A DNA stretch of 64,000 bases from Clostridium sp. AM30-24. Its GTDB lineage: Bacteria; Bacillota; Clostridia; Lachnospirales; Lachnospiraceae. The DNA lies in assembly GCF_003480435.1 (NCBI RefSeq), contig NZ_QUJB01000007.1, positions 1 to 64,000 of the forward strand, written 5' to 3'. This document shows, piece after piece, positions 33,520-42,260 of this stretch; position 1 is the first letter of the stretch; each line of letters begins with the position of its first letter. Below the pieces are notes generated by a model. It had not been told where the DNA came from, searched no databases, and saw only the letters and a list, made by a program, of their open reading frames with translations. A program made the translations under genes and the position numbers.

Positions 33520-34293
33520 CTATAGAGGAAGCGAAGAAATCTCGCGAGAAATTTTTTTGAGTTTTTCTGTCATCTTATTTAAAAGTTCTTCCTGAGCTCT
33601 TTGAACTGGAATACTTACACATATGGCTGCGATCGGACGTCCGGTATATTTATAAATTGGAACAGCTATATTTACGACACCTTCTTCATATTCTTCCTGT
33701 TCCAGGCAGATTCCGGAAGCATGTATTTTTTCCAATTTTTCTTTTAATGAGGAAAAATCAGAATCGCTGAGTGAAGAATGTCCCTCTGAAATCAAAATCT
33801 CTTTCAATGCATCACTGGAAAGACTGGATAAGAAGATATAGCCAGAAGCAGTGTGCATCAAAGGAAGCCATTTTCCGACAGCAACAGAAACACGCACTGG
33901 ATGAGTGGATTCAACGTAGCTGGTACATAGAACCTGAGTGAGACCATTGATTTTTGAGTAGTGATAGACTCCGACCGTTTCATTAAACTCGGAAACCAAT
34001 TGCTCAAGGTATGGCTGGCAAATGGTGGTGAGATTAATATTCTGATATGCCTTTGATGCGAGTTCGAAGACCTTTCCGCCTGTTTTATATGAAAGCGTAT
34101 CAGGGCTTTGTTCCAGATACCCGCGTGCTTCCAGGGTTTTAATCAAATGAAAAGCAGTTGTTTTATTGAGATGACAATGTTCGGTAATTGTTGAAAGCTT
34201 TTGACCATTCCCACTGAAAACTGCGAATTCCAGGATATCAAGAGCGCGATGAACCGACTGAATTGTTTTTACGTTTTTTTCCAAATTATCCAT
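33520..34293 (-). CDS. IclR-family transcriptional regulator
   Basis: A 257-residue IclR-type regulator: N-terminal winged helix (about 10-68; TIQSVHRALDILEF, LSTITEHCHLNKTTAFHLIKTLEARGYL) and a C-terminal GAF-like effector domain (about 85-250) ending with CVSIPVQRAQEE. GGAGG precedes the ATG. It diverges from the gltS-arginase-like operon, whose promoter contains a dyad, and so very likely represses that operon in response to its substrate. Confidence 0.92.
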   Translation of the reverse strand: MDNLEKNVKTIQSVHRALDILEFAVFSGNGQKLSTITEHCHLNKTTAFHLIKTLEARGYLEQSPDTLSYKTGGKVFELASKAYQNINLTTICQPYLEQLVSEFNETVGVYHYSKINGLTQVLCTSYVESTHPVRVSVAVGKWLPLMHTASGYIFLSSLSSDALKEILISEGHSSLSDSDFSSLKEKLEKIHASGICLEQEEYEEGVVNIAVPIYKYTGRPIAAICVSIPVQRAQEELLNKMTEKLKKISREISSLPL

Positions 34294-34384
34294 AAGAATA
34301 CCTCCGGATTAATCATAACATATCACAGAGAGTTTTACAATATAAAACACAATAAAAAATAAGTTCCTATTGTGAAAAAAATAT

Positions 34385-34446
34385 TTGACAGACAGAAAAA
34401 GTGTTCTTATAATAAAAATGAGCTCAATTATAAAACCTGGTTTTAT
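34385..34446 (+). promoter_or_regulatory. Consensus promoter and IclR-type dyad for gltS
   Basis: TTGACA (34385-34390), 17 bases, TATAAT (34408-34413) is an exact consensus promoter. About 16 bases past the -10 box sits a perfect 17-bp dyad, ATAAAACC-T-GGTTTTAT (34430-34446), followed by another ATAAAACAC half-site. This arrangement suits a repressor roadblock by the divergent IclR protein. Confidence 0.8.
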
Positions 34447-34484
34447 ATTATAAAACACAAAGTAACTAATAAAGGAGGAAGATT

Positions 34485-35852
34485 ATGACAGGATCACAGA
34501 TTGATGTATTATTGAAAACAATGGCATTAGTTGGTACCTTGCTGTTGATTGGCACTTTTTTGCGTGCAAAAGTTAGTTTGTTTCAAAACCTTTTTCTTCC
34601 GGCTTGTGTGATCGGCGGGATTATCGGACTGATTTTAGGGCCGAGAATGCTGGGAGTGTTGCTGATTTCAGACGAGATCATGACAACTGCCTCTAATATG
34701 CCAGGTCGTTTTTTTGCACTGATCATTGCGGCATTACCGATGTGCAGTCAGAAATTAAAAAAGGGTGAATTGTTTCAACGGATCGATGCAATCAAGCTGG
34801 GAATTATCATTTCTTTGATCAGTGCGTTACAATTTGCAATTGGATTTCTAACCAATATTGTTTTTACAAAGCTTGGTCTTGAGATGTACTCCGGATATGG
34901 ACTGGAAATGATGCTCGGCTTTTGCGGAGGACATGGAACAGCGGCTACAGTCGGAGGAATCCTGCAGAATCTTGGTCAGGACTATTGGGAAGTTGCCCAG
35001 GGTATGGCGATGACGTTTTCTACGATCGGTATGGTCGGTGGAATCATGATCGGAATCACGGTAATCAATATCGTCTCCAGAAAAGGATTAACCAATTATG
35101 TCAAAGATCCAGGTGCGCTTCCGAAAGAGATGAAAACAGGATTATACAGTACAGTAGATGAATGTCCTTCAGCAGGCCGCATTACAACTGCAGGAGGAAG
35201 CATTGATACACTTGGACTGCATTTAGCACTTATTTTCCTCTCTGTTGGTGCTGGATATGTCATTAACTACATGATCAATACGTATCAAATCCCTGGTCTG
35301 ACGTATTTAAGCTCATGGTTCTGGATGTTAATGTCGATGTATGTGATCTGGTTTGCAGTGCGCAAGTTAAATTGCGAACAGTATTTTGATGCAAATATAA
35401 AAAGCAGAATTCAGGGATGTGTCACAGATTTTATTGTAACAGCGGCTATTTTCAGTATGCCGATCGAAATGATCGCTGAATATTGGCTGCCGCTGCTTAC
35501 AACTTCTGTTTTAGGATTTGTTGTGACAGTGAGTGTACTTTTATTCCTTGATAAAATGTATCTGAGCAAAGACTGGATCGAAAAATCGATGGGACCGTTG
35601 GGAATGCTCACTGGTGATTTTATTACCGGCGTTTTATTAACGAGAATGGTCGATCCGGACTTCAAGTCAGAGGCAATGGGAGATTTCTCTATTGCATATT
35701 CAATCAATACATTTTATTGTGTTGCAATGCTCGCAATTCTGTTCCCATTTGTTGTGAAACGCGGAGCGATGGCAGCGATGATCTTCACGGTAATTCATGC
35801 GGTTATTTTTATGGTAGCTTTATGTCTTGTCAATCTGAAAAAGAAGGGGTAA
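34485..35852 (+). CDS. gltS: Sodium/glutamate symporter family permease
   Basis: A 455-residue membrane carrier with ten or more spans. Family features: GFCGGHGTAATVGGILQ near 145-161 (first re-entrant loop) and a second half starting near residue 245, as expected for the internal repeat of GltS. It is longer than E. coli GltS (401 residues) because of a 30-residue loop near 205-240. AAAGGAGG precedes the ATG. It lies under the IclR-controlled promoter and precedes the arginase-like gene by 15 bases, so it may import an arginine- or guanidino-related acid rather than glutamate itself. Confidence 0.85.
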   Translation: MTGSQIDVLLKTMALVGTLLLIGTFLRAKVSLFQNLFLPACVIGGIIGLILGPRMLGVLLISDEIMTTASNMPGRFFALIIAALPMCSQKLKKGELFQRIDAIKLGIIISLISALQFAIGFLTNIVFTKLGLEMYSGYGLEMMLGFCGGHGTAATVGGILQNLGQDYWEVAQGMAMTFSTIGMVGGIMIGITVINIVSRKGLTNYVKDPGALPKEMKTGLYSTVDECPSAGRITTAGGSIDTLGLHLALIFLSVGAGYVINYMINTYQIPGLTYLSSWFWMLMSMYVIWFAVRKLNCEQYFDANIKSRIQGCVTDFIVTAAIFSMPIEMIAEYWLPLLTTSVLGFVVTVSVLLFLDKMYLSKDWIEKSMGPLGMLTGDFITGVLLTRMVDPDFKSEAMGDFSIAYSINTFYCVAMLAILFPFVVKRGAMAAMIFTVIHAVIFMVALCLVNLKKKG

Positions 35853-35867
35853 GGTGGGATTAGAAAT

Positions 35868-36812
35868 ATGAGAAAACTAAATGGATTATCAATTATCGAA
35901 AATGAATATTGCTATAACGAATGGAGATTCGATACGAGCACCAAAGAAAGAAAACGGATCCTGTCATCGATACGGGAGTACAGAGATCCAAGGGATACTA
36001 CTTATTATAAAGAGTCTGGAACTTACCAAAAAGCGGGAGTTGATTATAAAGTCTTCAAAACAGACTTTGAAAGAAGGGAAAAATGTGAGCCCTATGAAGG
36101 AGTATTGAAAAATCTTTCGGATTTGGTTTGCAAAGAAATAAAAGAAGGAAACGGAATTCTGATGTCCAGTGGATACTGCGCGCATGCGCCTGCGATTGCC
36201 GGAGGAATTGAACGTGCAGTTGGTCCGGATAAGAAAATCGGAGTGATATGGATCGATGCTCATGCAGACAATCGAATTGCAGAAACTACAGAATCGTTAG
36301 ATATCAGATTGGTTGGCGTTCCTGTTTCTGTCATGGTGGGACAGACAGCTGAAGATTATAGAAAAAAAGTTTGTGGTTTAACAGTCCCGATTGCAGGAGA
36401 GCATATCCTGGTTAGTGATGGTCGAATGAACATCCCGGAATTTGATGAGAATCTGAAAAATGCTGGTAGTAAAAAAGTTTCTGGAGAAATATTTGATGAT
36501 CCGGAAAAATGGAAAGAAGAAATACAAAAACTTGCGGATCAGACAGATCTTTTATATTTGTCTGTGGATGCAGATATTCTTGCAGCTGAATGGATTCCAG
36601 CTTATGCGAAATATGTTCCGGACGGACATAGCTTAGAGACCGTGAAACAGAATGTACAGATCGTGATGGAAACAGGGAAAGTGATTGCATTTTCATTATT
36701 TTGCGTGGATTTTGACCGGTACGATATGGGAGGAGAAAAGACCTATAGCAGTGGAAAAGAAATTTTAGAGGCAGGATTGACATCCTGGAAACAGCTGCCG
36801 GATCTTGTATAA
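35868..36812 (+). CDS. Arginase/agmatinase-superfamily protein, divergent
   Basis: A 314-residue ureohydrolase-fold protein. The binuclear Mn motifs are visible: WIDAHAD at 129-134 (Asp130, His132, Asp134) and SVDADI at 232-237 (Asp234, Asp236). The first motif, normally GGDHS, is SGYCAHAP near 101-108, so its metal His is displaced or replaced by His106. The family cleaves guanidino groups to urea; substrates include arginine, agmatine, formiminoglutamate and guanidino acids. Co-transcribed with gltS under IclR control, so it likely degrades the imported compound. The exact substrate is open; formiminoglutamase-like activity is one option. Confidence 0.78.
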   Translation: MRKLNGLSIIENEYCYNEWRFDTSTKERKRILSSIREYRDPRDTTYYKESGTYQKAGVDYKVFKTDFERREKCEPYEGVLKNLSDLVCKEIKEGNGILMSSGYCAHAPAIAGGIERAVGPDKKIGVIWIDAHADNRIAETTESLDIRLVGVPVSVMVGQTAEDYRKKVCGLTVPIAGEHILVSDGRMNIPEFDENLKNAGSKKVSGEIFDDPEKWKEEIQKLADQTDLLYLSVDADILAAEWIPAYAKYVPDGHSLETVKQNVQIVMETGKVIAFSLFCVDFDRYDMGGEKTYSSGKEILEAGLTSWKQLPDLV

Positions 36813-36842
36813 AAATAAGAAAGTTAAAACAATGGGGGCGGA

Positions 36843-37571
36843 TTAGATCCAGCCCCCATCCATTTTAATGATCTGACCGGTCAGATATTCCGGTGCTTCG
36901 ACGAGTTTCATGACGAGGTCAGCGACTTCCTCGGGTTTTCCCATGCGTCCGGCCGGGATCTCATCCAAAAGCATCGCATGTTCTTCCTCGGAGAGAAAAC
37001 CGTTCATCTCGGTGTCGATCGCGCCGCAGGCGATCGCGTTGACCTGGATATTCGACGGGGCGAGTTCTTTTGCGAGAGCCATCGTGAGTCCGTTGACACC
37101 GCCTTTTGTCGCGGAATATGCCGCTTCACAGGACGCGCCGCAGACTCCCCAGACGGAGGAGATATTGATGATCTTGCCACTGTGGTTGTGGATCATGCCT
37201 GGGATCGCGAGTTTTGCACAGTGGAAGACGGAGGAGAGATTCGCGGAGACGATCCGGTTCCAGTCTTCAAAGCTCAAGTCCTGTAAGAGCCCGATGATGG
37301 AGATCCCGGCGTTGTTTACAAGGACGTCAATATGACCGAAACGCGATCCGATCTCCTGAAACAGGCGTTTACAGTCTTCCGGATTTCCGACATCCGCCTG
37401 TACCGCCAGGCACTCTGCACCGAGCGCCTCCACTTCTTTTTTCACTTCTTCCATCCGGTCCGCACTTCTGGCGCAGTTGATCACGACCCGGTATCCGCAG
37501 AAAGCAAATTTTAAAGCCACCGCCCGCCCGATCCCGCGGGAGGAGCCGGTGACGAGAACTGTTTTTTTCAT
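36843..37571 (-). CDS. SDR oxidoreductase, FabG-like
   Basis: A 242-residue classical short-chain dehydrogenase/reductase. The nucleotide loop TGSSRGIGRA (residues 8-17), VNNAGIS near 86, catalytic Ser in NISSVWG near 137 and YSATKGG near 151-157 (Tyr and Lys) are intact, and it ends GQIIKMDGGWI. GAGGTG precedes ATG 37571; an upstream in-frame ATG is rejected. Closely similar proteins include 3-oxoacyl-ACP reductases and the EF-P 5-aminopentanone reductase YmfI of Firmicutes, and sequence alone does not decide between them. It is monocistronic. Confidence 0.85.
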   Translation of the reverse strand: MKKTVLVTGSSRGIGRAVALKFAFCGYRVVINCARSADRMEEVKKEVEALGAECLAVQADVGNPEDCKRLFQEIGSRFGHIDVLVNNAGISIIGLLQDLSFEDWNRIVSANLSSVFHCAKLAIPGMIHNHSGKIINISSVWGVCGASCEAAYSATKGGVNGLTMALAKELAPSNIQVNAIACGAIDTEMNGFLSEEEHAMLLDEIPAGRMGKPEEVADLVMKLVEAPEYLTGQIIKMDGGWI

Positions 37572-37714
37572 AGAGAGACACCTCATTTTTTATTTCTCCC
37601 TTTCATGTGTGGGAGAGATGTATAATCGCTCTTCAATCGAAGAGGGGAAAGTCGTCCGGCTTTCCGATGTGCGAAGTATAACATATCAGGTTAAATCATA
37701 CAATGGTAACGATG

Positions 37715-37747
37715 AAAATCCCCCCGAAATATTTCGGAGGGATTTTG
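37715..37747 (-). terminator. Terminator of the second RraA-like gene
   Basis: The 16-bp stem (37715-37730 with 37731-37746) has one imperfect pair that is a G-U wobble only in the minus-strand RNA, matching the gene ending at 37751. TTTT closes it. Confidence 0.8.
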
Positions 37748-37750
37748 TGT

Positions 37751-38419
37751 TTATTTCTGCTGTCTCGCCTCATTCAGGCTCATTCCGCCGCGGACGAGAT
37801 CTTCGATCCGGTCTTCCTTTGCTTTGATCTTTTCGGCTTCTTCGAGAACTTCCTTTAAATGTGCACTTGGAACGACGGCAACGCCGGTGCGGTCCATAAG
37901 GATGAGGTCTTCCGGGCAGATCTGGACGCCGCCGATGAATACCGGGACATCGGTGTCAACCGTCTCCATGAAACGGGCGCTCTTTACCGGGCTTGTGCTG
38001 CACAGATAGACCGGGAATTTCAGCTTTGCGATCTCGTCGATGTCGCGGAGACTTCCGTTTGTGAGTTCCCCCATCACGCCGCGCATCTGGGCTCTTGTGG
38101 CTAACATGGCGCCGCCTGTGGCGATATCGGTGAGACCGGTCGCTTCGATGACGAGAAGATCGCCGTATTCGGTCTGGGTGTCGATGATGGATGCCTGTTT
38201 TGTCAGTGCTTTTCCGTCGAATGCAGTCTTTCTGCGCATCTGGCGGATCGTTTTCGCAAAGCCTGCAGTACGTGGCTGGTAGACATCCAGAGCGTGAAGT
38301 CCGAGTACAACTCCGGAGCGGAGTCCGAGATTGTCCATGGCATCGGAGATGTTTGCAGTCGGAAATTTTTTGTAGTTTTCGATCCAGTAGGTTCGTTCTT
38401 CTTTATTGAACATGGTCAT
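37751..38419 (-). CDS. RraA-like protein (HMG/CHA aldolase family)
   Basis: A 222-residue member of the RraA / 4-hydroxy-4-methyl-2-oxoglutarate aldolase family. Unlike the paralog at 3823-4509 it keeps the Arg-Asp pair (GSLRDIDEI, Arg125-Asp126 with this start) and the IEATGLTDIATGGAMLATRAQMRGV segment. Such proteins act on pyruvate-derived aldols or decarboxylate oxaloacetate. The start is uncertain: ATG 38419 or ATG 38413; no strong ribosome site is present, and an in-frame GTG at 38428 is possible. It follows the MatC-like carrier on the same strand beyond a terminator-like hairpin, so read-through co-expression is possible. Confidence 0.8.
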   Translation of the reverse strand: MTMFNKEERTYWIENYKKFPTANISDAMDNLGLRSGVVLGLHALDVYQPRTAGFAKTIRQMRRKTAFDGKALTKQASIIDTQTEYGDLLVIEATGLTDIATGGAMLATRAQMRGVMGELTNGSLRDIDEIAKLKFPVYLCSTSPVKSARFMETVDTDVPVFIGGVQICPEDLILMDRTGVAVVPSAHLKEVLEEAEKIKAKEDRIEDLVRGGMSLNEARQQK

Positions 38420-38629
38420 TTGTATCACAGCGTTTCTGCATTCATACAGCTGTGATTCTCCTTTCTAAATAATGATAGATCATTTCTGGAAGAACCATTT
38501 GAATTCTTCCCAGGCGGTCATAATTTGATTTTAGTATATCAGAAAAACAGCAGGGATTTTATGAATTTGGCGCAATTCATCATGCCAAAATGTCATGAAG
38601 ATCCATTCCTTAAATTTATTACTTTTTAA

Positions 38630-38663
38630 GAAAAATGCCCGATGAAGATTCACCAGGCATTCC
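38630..38663 (-). terminator. Terminator-like hairpin after the MatC-like carrier
   Basis: AATGCC/GGCATT (38634-38639 with 38656-38661) is followed on the minus strand by TTTTTCTT. The rest of the gap 38420-38742 shows nothing else. Confidence 0.55.
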
Positions 38664-38742
38664 AAAGGATGTATTTGGGACCTTCAGCCCCTGAATGAAC
38701 GAAAAAATGGAATAATCGAAATTATTTGGAAAATTAGCATAT

Positions 38743-39996
38743 TTACGCAATAATCTTATAAATTCCAATAAAAGCAAATACAGCCAGAACTGCAAGCGCG
38801 ATAAAGGACACCGCAAACAGCTCCACAAACAGGCGGTTCTGCGGGAATTTCTCGTCCGCATTCTCCTGCTGGGCAACACCCGCCATGATGAGGGCGCCGG
38901 TCGTGGAGATCGGAGTGAATCCGGAGACAGTTCCGCCGATGACGATCACGGAGACGAGCTCCAGGGCAGTCACGCCGCCGATGCTCGCAGCAAGTCCGCT
39001 GGCTGTCGGGATCAGCGTTGGGAACACAACGCCGAGTCCGGAGCTGAAGAAGGACATGAGGCCTGCGGCGATCGCCATGATCGTTGCGGCTGTTTTCGGT
39101 CCCATCACAGATTCCAGACCATCGACCATGATGTCGATGCCGCCGGAGATCGAGATGACGTTCATCAGGATACCGACACCGAGAACCATGATGATGACAT
39201 TCCACGGGATCATTTTGAATGCAGTCTTTTCATTACCGCATCCGAGAACGATAAGGACGGAGCCGACAGTAAAACCGGTAAGTCCGACATTCCAGGAGAA
39301 GAACAGGGCGCCGATCGCGAGAGCGGCAAGTCCTGCTAAGGATAGCCACTGATTTTTACTGAATTTCGGAAGAACATCCTGATGGTTGGTGTGCGGAGCA
39401 ACCTGCCAGCCTCTGTAGTAAATATATACGAGAACTGCGACAACGAGGGCTGTCACGGTCAGGCACATCATGATCGGAACAGTATTTCCGGTAAGTCCCT
39501 GTGCTTCCATAAGCTCACGGACAACGGCACTCTCCGGAGTCAGCGGGCTCATACGTCCGGACATAACGCCGAGATCGCCGATGATTGCCGTCATGATCGG
39601 GTTCACACCTGCGGATATCGCAACCGGGATCGCGATGACCGGAACGATCGCGAGAGACGGGATGGCTCCCGGTCCCACCGCACAGATCAGGAATCCGAGC
39701 AGGTACATGACGAACGGGATCAGCGTCTTGTGCGGTCCGACAAGCGCTACCATTTTTTTTGCGAGAAGCTCCAGAGTTCCGTTTTCGTTGATGATGGCAA
39801 ACAGATATGTGATGCCGATCATCTGCATACAGAGGGAGGAACTGAATCCCTTGATGATGTCTCCGGCCTTGATCCCATAGACGAGACCGAGTATCATGGA
39901 GAAGCCGATACATAAAATTCCGACATTTGCCTTGCGGACAAAGCCGATAACGATAGCTGCCAGAAGGGCGATTAGTGAAATAAGACCAAGATTCAT
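38743..39996 (-). CDS. MatC-like dicarboxylate carrier (ion-transporter superfamily)
   Basis: A 417-residue membrane permease with eleven or so spans. The N-terminal half matches the dicarboxylate carrier MatC N-terminal domain (LVYGIKAGDIIKGF and GPGAIPSLAIVPVIAIPVA), and MSGRMSPLTPESAVV near 145-159 and GLGVVFPTLIPTASGLA near 325 are the conserved hairpin loops. Cargo is probably a malonate- or malate-like dicarboxylate. It is 12 bases downstream of the lactonase-like gene and clearly in its operon. Confidence 0.8.
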   Translation of the reverse strand: MNLGLISLIALLAAIVIGFVRKANVGILCIGFSMILGLVYGIKAGDIIKGFSSSLCMQMIGITYLFAIINENGTLELLAKKMVALVGPHKTLIPFVMYLLGFLICAVGPGAIPSLAIVPVIAIPVAISAGVNPIMTAIIGDLGVMSGRMSPLTPESAVVRELMEAQGLTGNTVPIMMCLTVTALVVAVLVYIYYRGWQVAPHTNHQDVLPKFSKNQWLSLAGLAALAIGALFFSWNVGLTGFTVGSVLIVLGCGNEKTAFKMIPWNVIIMVLGVGILMNVISISGGIDIMVDGLESVMGPKTAATIMAIAAGLMSFFSSGLGVVFPTLIPTASGLAASIGGVTALELVSVIVIGGTVSGFTPISTTGALIMAGVAQQENADEKFPQNRLFVELFAVSFIALAVLAVFAFIGIYKIIA

Positions 39997-40008
39997 ATGT
40001 GTACCTCC

Positions 40009-41058
40009 CTATCGGAATGTGATGCAGACCGGACTTTCGGCTGCGATCACGCGGCCGGTGTATTCCATGCGGCCCTGTTCAGAGTCAAGCTTCATCTCGA
40101 TGATCGTATCGCTGTCCTCGTTTGCCATGTAGAAACGGCTGTAATCCGGGTTGAAGGTGATGAAGCGCGGGGTGAGTCCCATTGCCGGGTAGTAGCCGAG
40201 TTCCTTCATGTAACCAGTCTCCTGGTCGATGCGGTAGAGAACGATGGACTCGTGAATGCGGTTGGAACCGATCAGGATCTCTCCGTTTTTGTCGAGCAGA
40301 GAGGCGCTGGCCTGTCCTTCGCCTGTGTAGGTTTCCGGAAGTGTCGGCAGATTCTGACATGCATGAAGCTTTCCATTCTCAGCATCAAAGCCGAAGTATG
40401 TCATTTTATTGCCTTTTTCATTGATCAGGTATGCATAGCGGTTGTTCGGATGGATCGCGATGTGGCGCGGCTCATCGTACTCTCTGGAGCGGAAGCAGTC
40501 GGTCTCGGTGAGAGTCCCGTTTTCTGCGTCAAAGCGGTATACGAGAACCTGACCGTAGCCCTGGATCCTTCCCTGGGTCACAACAAAAAGGTAGGTCTTT
40601 GTCTGATCCCAGATGCACTGGTGCGCGAAGGAGACAGTTCCCTCTTTTTTGCCAGGAAGATGAGTCTCAGAGACGATCTCGCCGAGGCTTCCGTCTTCAT
40701 TTCTCTTAATGACATAGACAGCGCCGCCCTGAAGAGCAGCAACGACTAAAAAGCGGTTTGTTCTGTCAGCAGTGATGAACACCGGATTTTTTCCGCCGAT
40801 TTCGATCATATTTAACGGAGATAAAGTTCCGTCTTCAAGAATTTTATAGCTGGAGACTTTTGTCTTGTCTCCGTGTACGGAATAGAGAAAATTGCCCTCA
40901 TTGTCGAGTGTCTGGTAGGATGGATTTTCCTCCTCCGTCTTTAAACACTGGATCAGGTTCCAGTCTCCGGTCTTGTCGTTGATCTCGAAAACTTTTAAGC
41001 CTTTTCCGCGTGCATTTCGTTCTTTTGTTGTTCTGCAGCCCACATAAGCGTAGCTCAT
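40009..41058 (-). CDS. Beta-propeller lactonase family protein (6-phosphogluconolactonase-like)
   Basis: A 349-residue seven-bladed propeller of the YbhE/Pgl type. Repeated blades are visible as PSYQTLDNEGNFLYSV, PVFITADRTNRFLVVA, PRHIAIHPNNRYAYLI and PRFITFNPDYSRFYMA. The family opens sugar lactones such as 6-phosphogluconolactone and also carboxymuconolactones. AGGAGG precedes ATG 41058 (the frame is open further). In operon with the MatC-like dicarboxylate carrier, the substrate is more likely an organic-acid lactone than a pentose-pathway intermediate. Confidence 0.85.
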   Translation of the reverse strand: MSYAYVGCRTTKERNARGKGLKVFEINDKTGDWNLIQCLKTEEENPSYQTLDNEGNFLYSVHGDKTKVSSYKILEDGTLSPLNMIEIGGKNPVFITADRTNRFLVVAALQGGAVYVIKRNEDGSLGEIVSETHLPGKKEGTVSFAHQCIWDQTKTYLFVVTQGRIQGYGQVLVYRFDAENGTLTETDCFRSREYDEPRHIAIHPNNRYAYLINEKGNKMTYFGFDAENGKLHACQNLPTLPETYTGEGQASASLLDKNGEILIGSNRIHESIVLYRIDQETGYMKELGYYPAMGLTPRFITFNPDYSRFYMANEDSDTIIEMKLDSEQGRMEYTGRVIAAESPVCITFR

Positions 41059-41203
41059 TTCCTTTTCCTCCTGAGATAAATATATAATTCGATCAAAGAT
41101 ACCCACTTGATCACGTTCCGGAATCCTGCGTACCGATGTGGGGGTTCTCTATAAACTGGATGACGGTTTCAGAGAAAAATCGGGGGGATCCTGTCTGGTG
41201 ATA

Positions 41204-41231
41204 CCTATATGATAAATTATTAACATGTCAA
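41204..41231 (-). promoter_or_regulatory. Promoter of the lactonase-MatC operon
   Basis: On the minus strand TTGACA (41231-41226) is 16 bases from TATAGG (41209-41204). The leader of about 140 bases has no recognised motif. Confidence 0.55.
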
Positions 41232-41253
41232 ATGGAAATTCAGGAAAAGAATA

Positions 41254-41284
41254 GGCGCGGTATTCCGTTATGGAATATCGCGCC
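41254..41284 (-). terminator. Terminator-like hairpin after the tandem LysR genes
   Basis: A 13-bp stem (41254-41266 with 41272-41284, one wobble) and a 5-base loop is followed on the minus strand by TATTCTTTTCC. It ends the LysR transcript just before the lactonase promoter. Confidence 0.55.
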
Positions 41285-41381
41285 GGATCACGAACCGGAA
41301 ATGGAACGGTTCCGCACATTTACAATTACGAGCAAAATAGTTGCCGGGAAATACAGATTTTCCGTGCGGACGGATCAAGAG

Positions 41382-42248
41382 TCAGTTCACCCCGTAATAG
41401 TTTTCCACAAACCGGATAAAATCGGAAATTCCCTCGCTTTTATAGCAGTGATCGGAGATCAGCATGGAAACCTTTCTGGAGACCGGATTTCCGTCCCGGT
41501 CATAGGCGGGGATCAGCTGCAGCTTTTCTTCATCAATCTTCCAGTCATCTCCAAACACAAAGCAGATCCCAAGCCCATTCTCTGCCATCTCAATGGCAAT
41601 ATCAAAGTATGGAACCTGCTGTTTCTCGTGGGGGCTGCTTCCAAACTGGCTTTTCCACCACTGATTGATGATCATGCGGACCATGGGATTGTAGAAGGTC
41701 TCAATAAGCGGCATATGTTCAATGGAGTCCATCGTCGCACCTTTCGGGGCGACGATATAGAGTTCTTCCTTAAACAGGCATACCTGATCGCCGAGATACG
41801 GGAAATCGCCGCAGACGAGACCGATATCGATCGTATCGTCGATCAGATCCTTTAAGATCACGTCGCTGGAGTTGGAAATTGTCTTGATATAGAGATTGGC
41901 TCCGCTTTTCTGGTATGCGGCGAGGAGTTTCGGAAGATGGCGCTTTGCAAACGAGTTCGGGACGCCGAGTTTTAAGGATTCCATCTTTGTATGGCGGTCT
42001 GCAAAGTGGTCCCCGATCTCCTGGAGAAAATCCAGCATGATGTTTGCCTTCTGTACCAGATATTTTCCGTCTTCTGTGAAAGTTACGCCGCGGCTTGTCC
42101 GTTCCACGAGCTGGCGGCCCCACTCGCTCTCGATCGACTGCAGCCGCTTTGTCAGGGCAGACTGGGTCATAAAGAGGGCGTCGGCGGCCTTTGTGATGCT
42201 GCGCTTTTCATATAATACTTTTAAAATTTTCCAGTCAATGTTTTTCAT
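41382..42248 (-). CDS. LysR-family regulator, tandem copy 2
   Basis: A 288-residue LysR-type regulator: DNA-binding domain 1-60 (MKNIDWKILKVLYEKRSITK, then ALFMTQSALTKRLQSIESEWG) and effector domain beyond 85. AAGGAAC precedes the ATG. It is 12 bases after another LysR gene on the same strand, and the two share the unusual IDW/SDWxIL N-terminus and MTQxxLTKRL recognition helix, suggesting duplication. It probably controls the adjacent lactonase-MatC operon. Confidence 0.88.
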   Translation of the reverse strand: MKNIDWKILKVLYEKRSITKAADALFMTQSALTKRLQSIESEWGRQLVERTSRGVTFTEDGKYLVQKANIMLDFLQEIGDHFADRHTKMESLKLGVPNSFAKRHLPKLLAAYQKSGANLYIKTISNSSDVILKDLIDDTIDIGLVCGDFPYLGDQVCLFKEELYIVAPKGATMDSIEHMPLIETFYNPMVRMIINQWWKSQFGSSPHEKQQVPYFDIAIEMAENGLGICFVFGDDWKIDEEKLQLIPAYDRDGNPVSRKVSMLISDHCYKSEGISDFIRFVENYYGVN

Positions 42249-42260
42249 AGAAGTTCCTTC

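Noticed and set aside
39997..40749. A 250-residue plus-strand open frame opposite the lactonase
   Set aside because: The lactonase on the other strand has clear propeller motifs and a ribosome site; this frame has neither.
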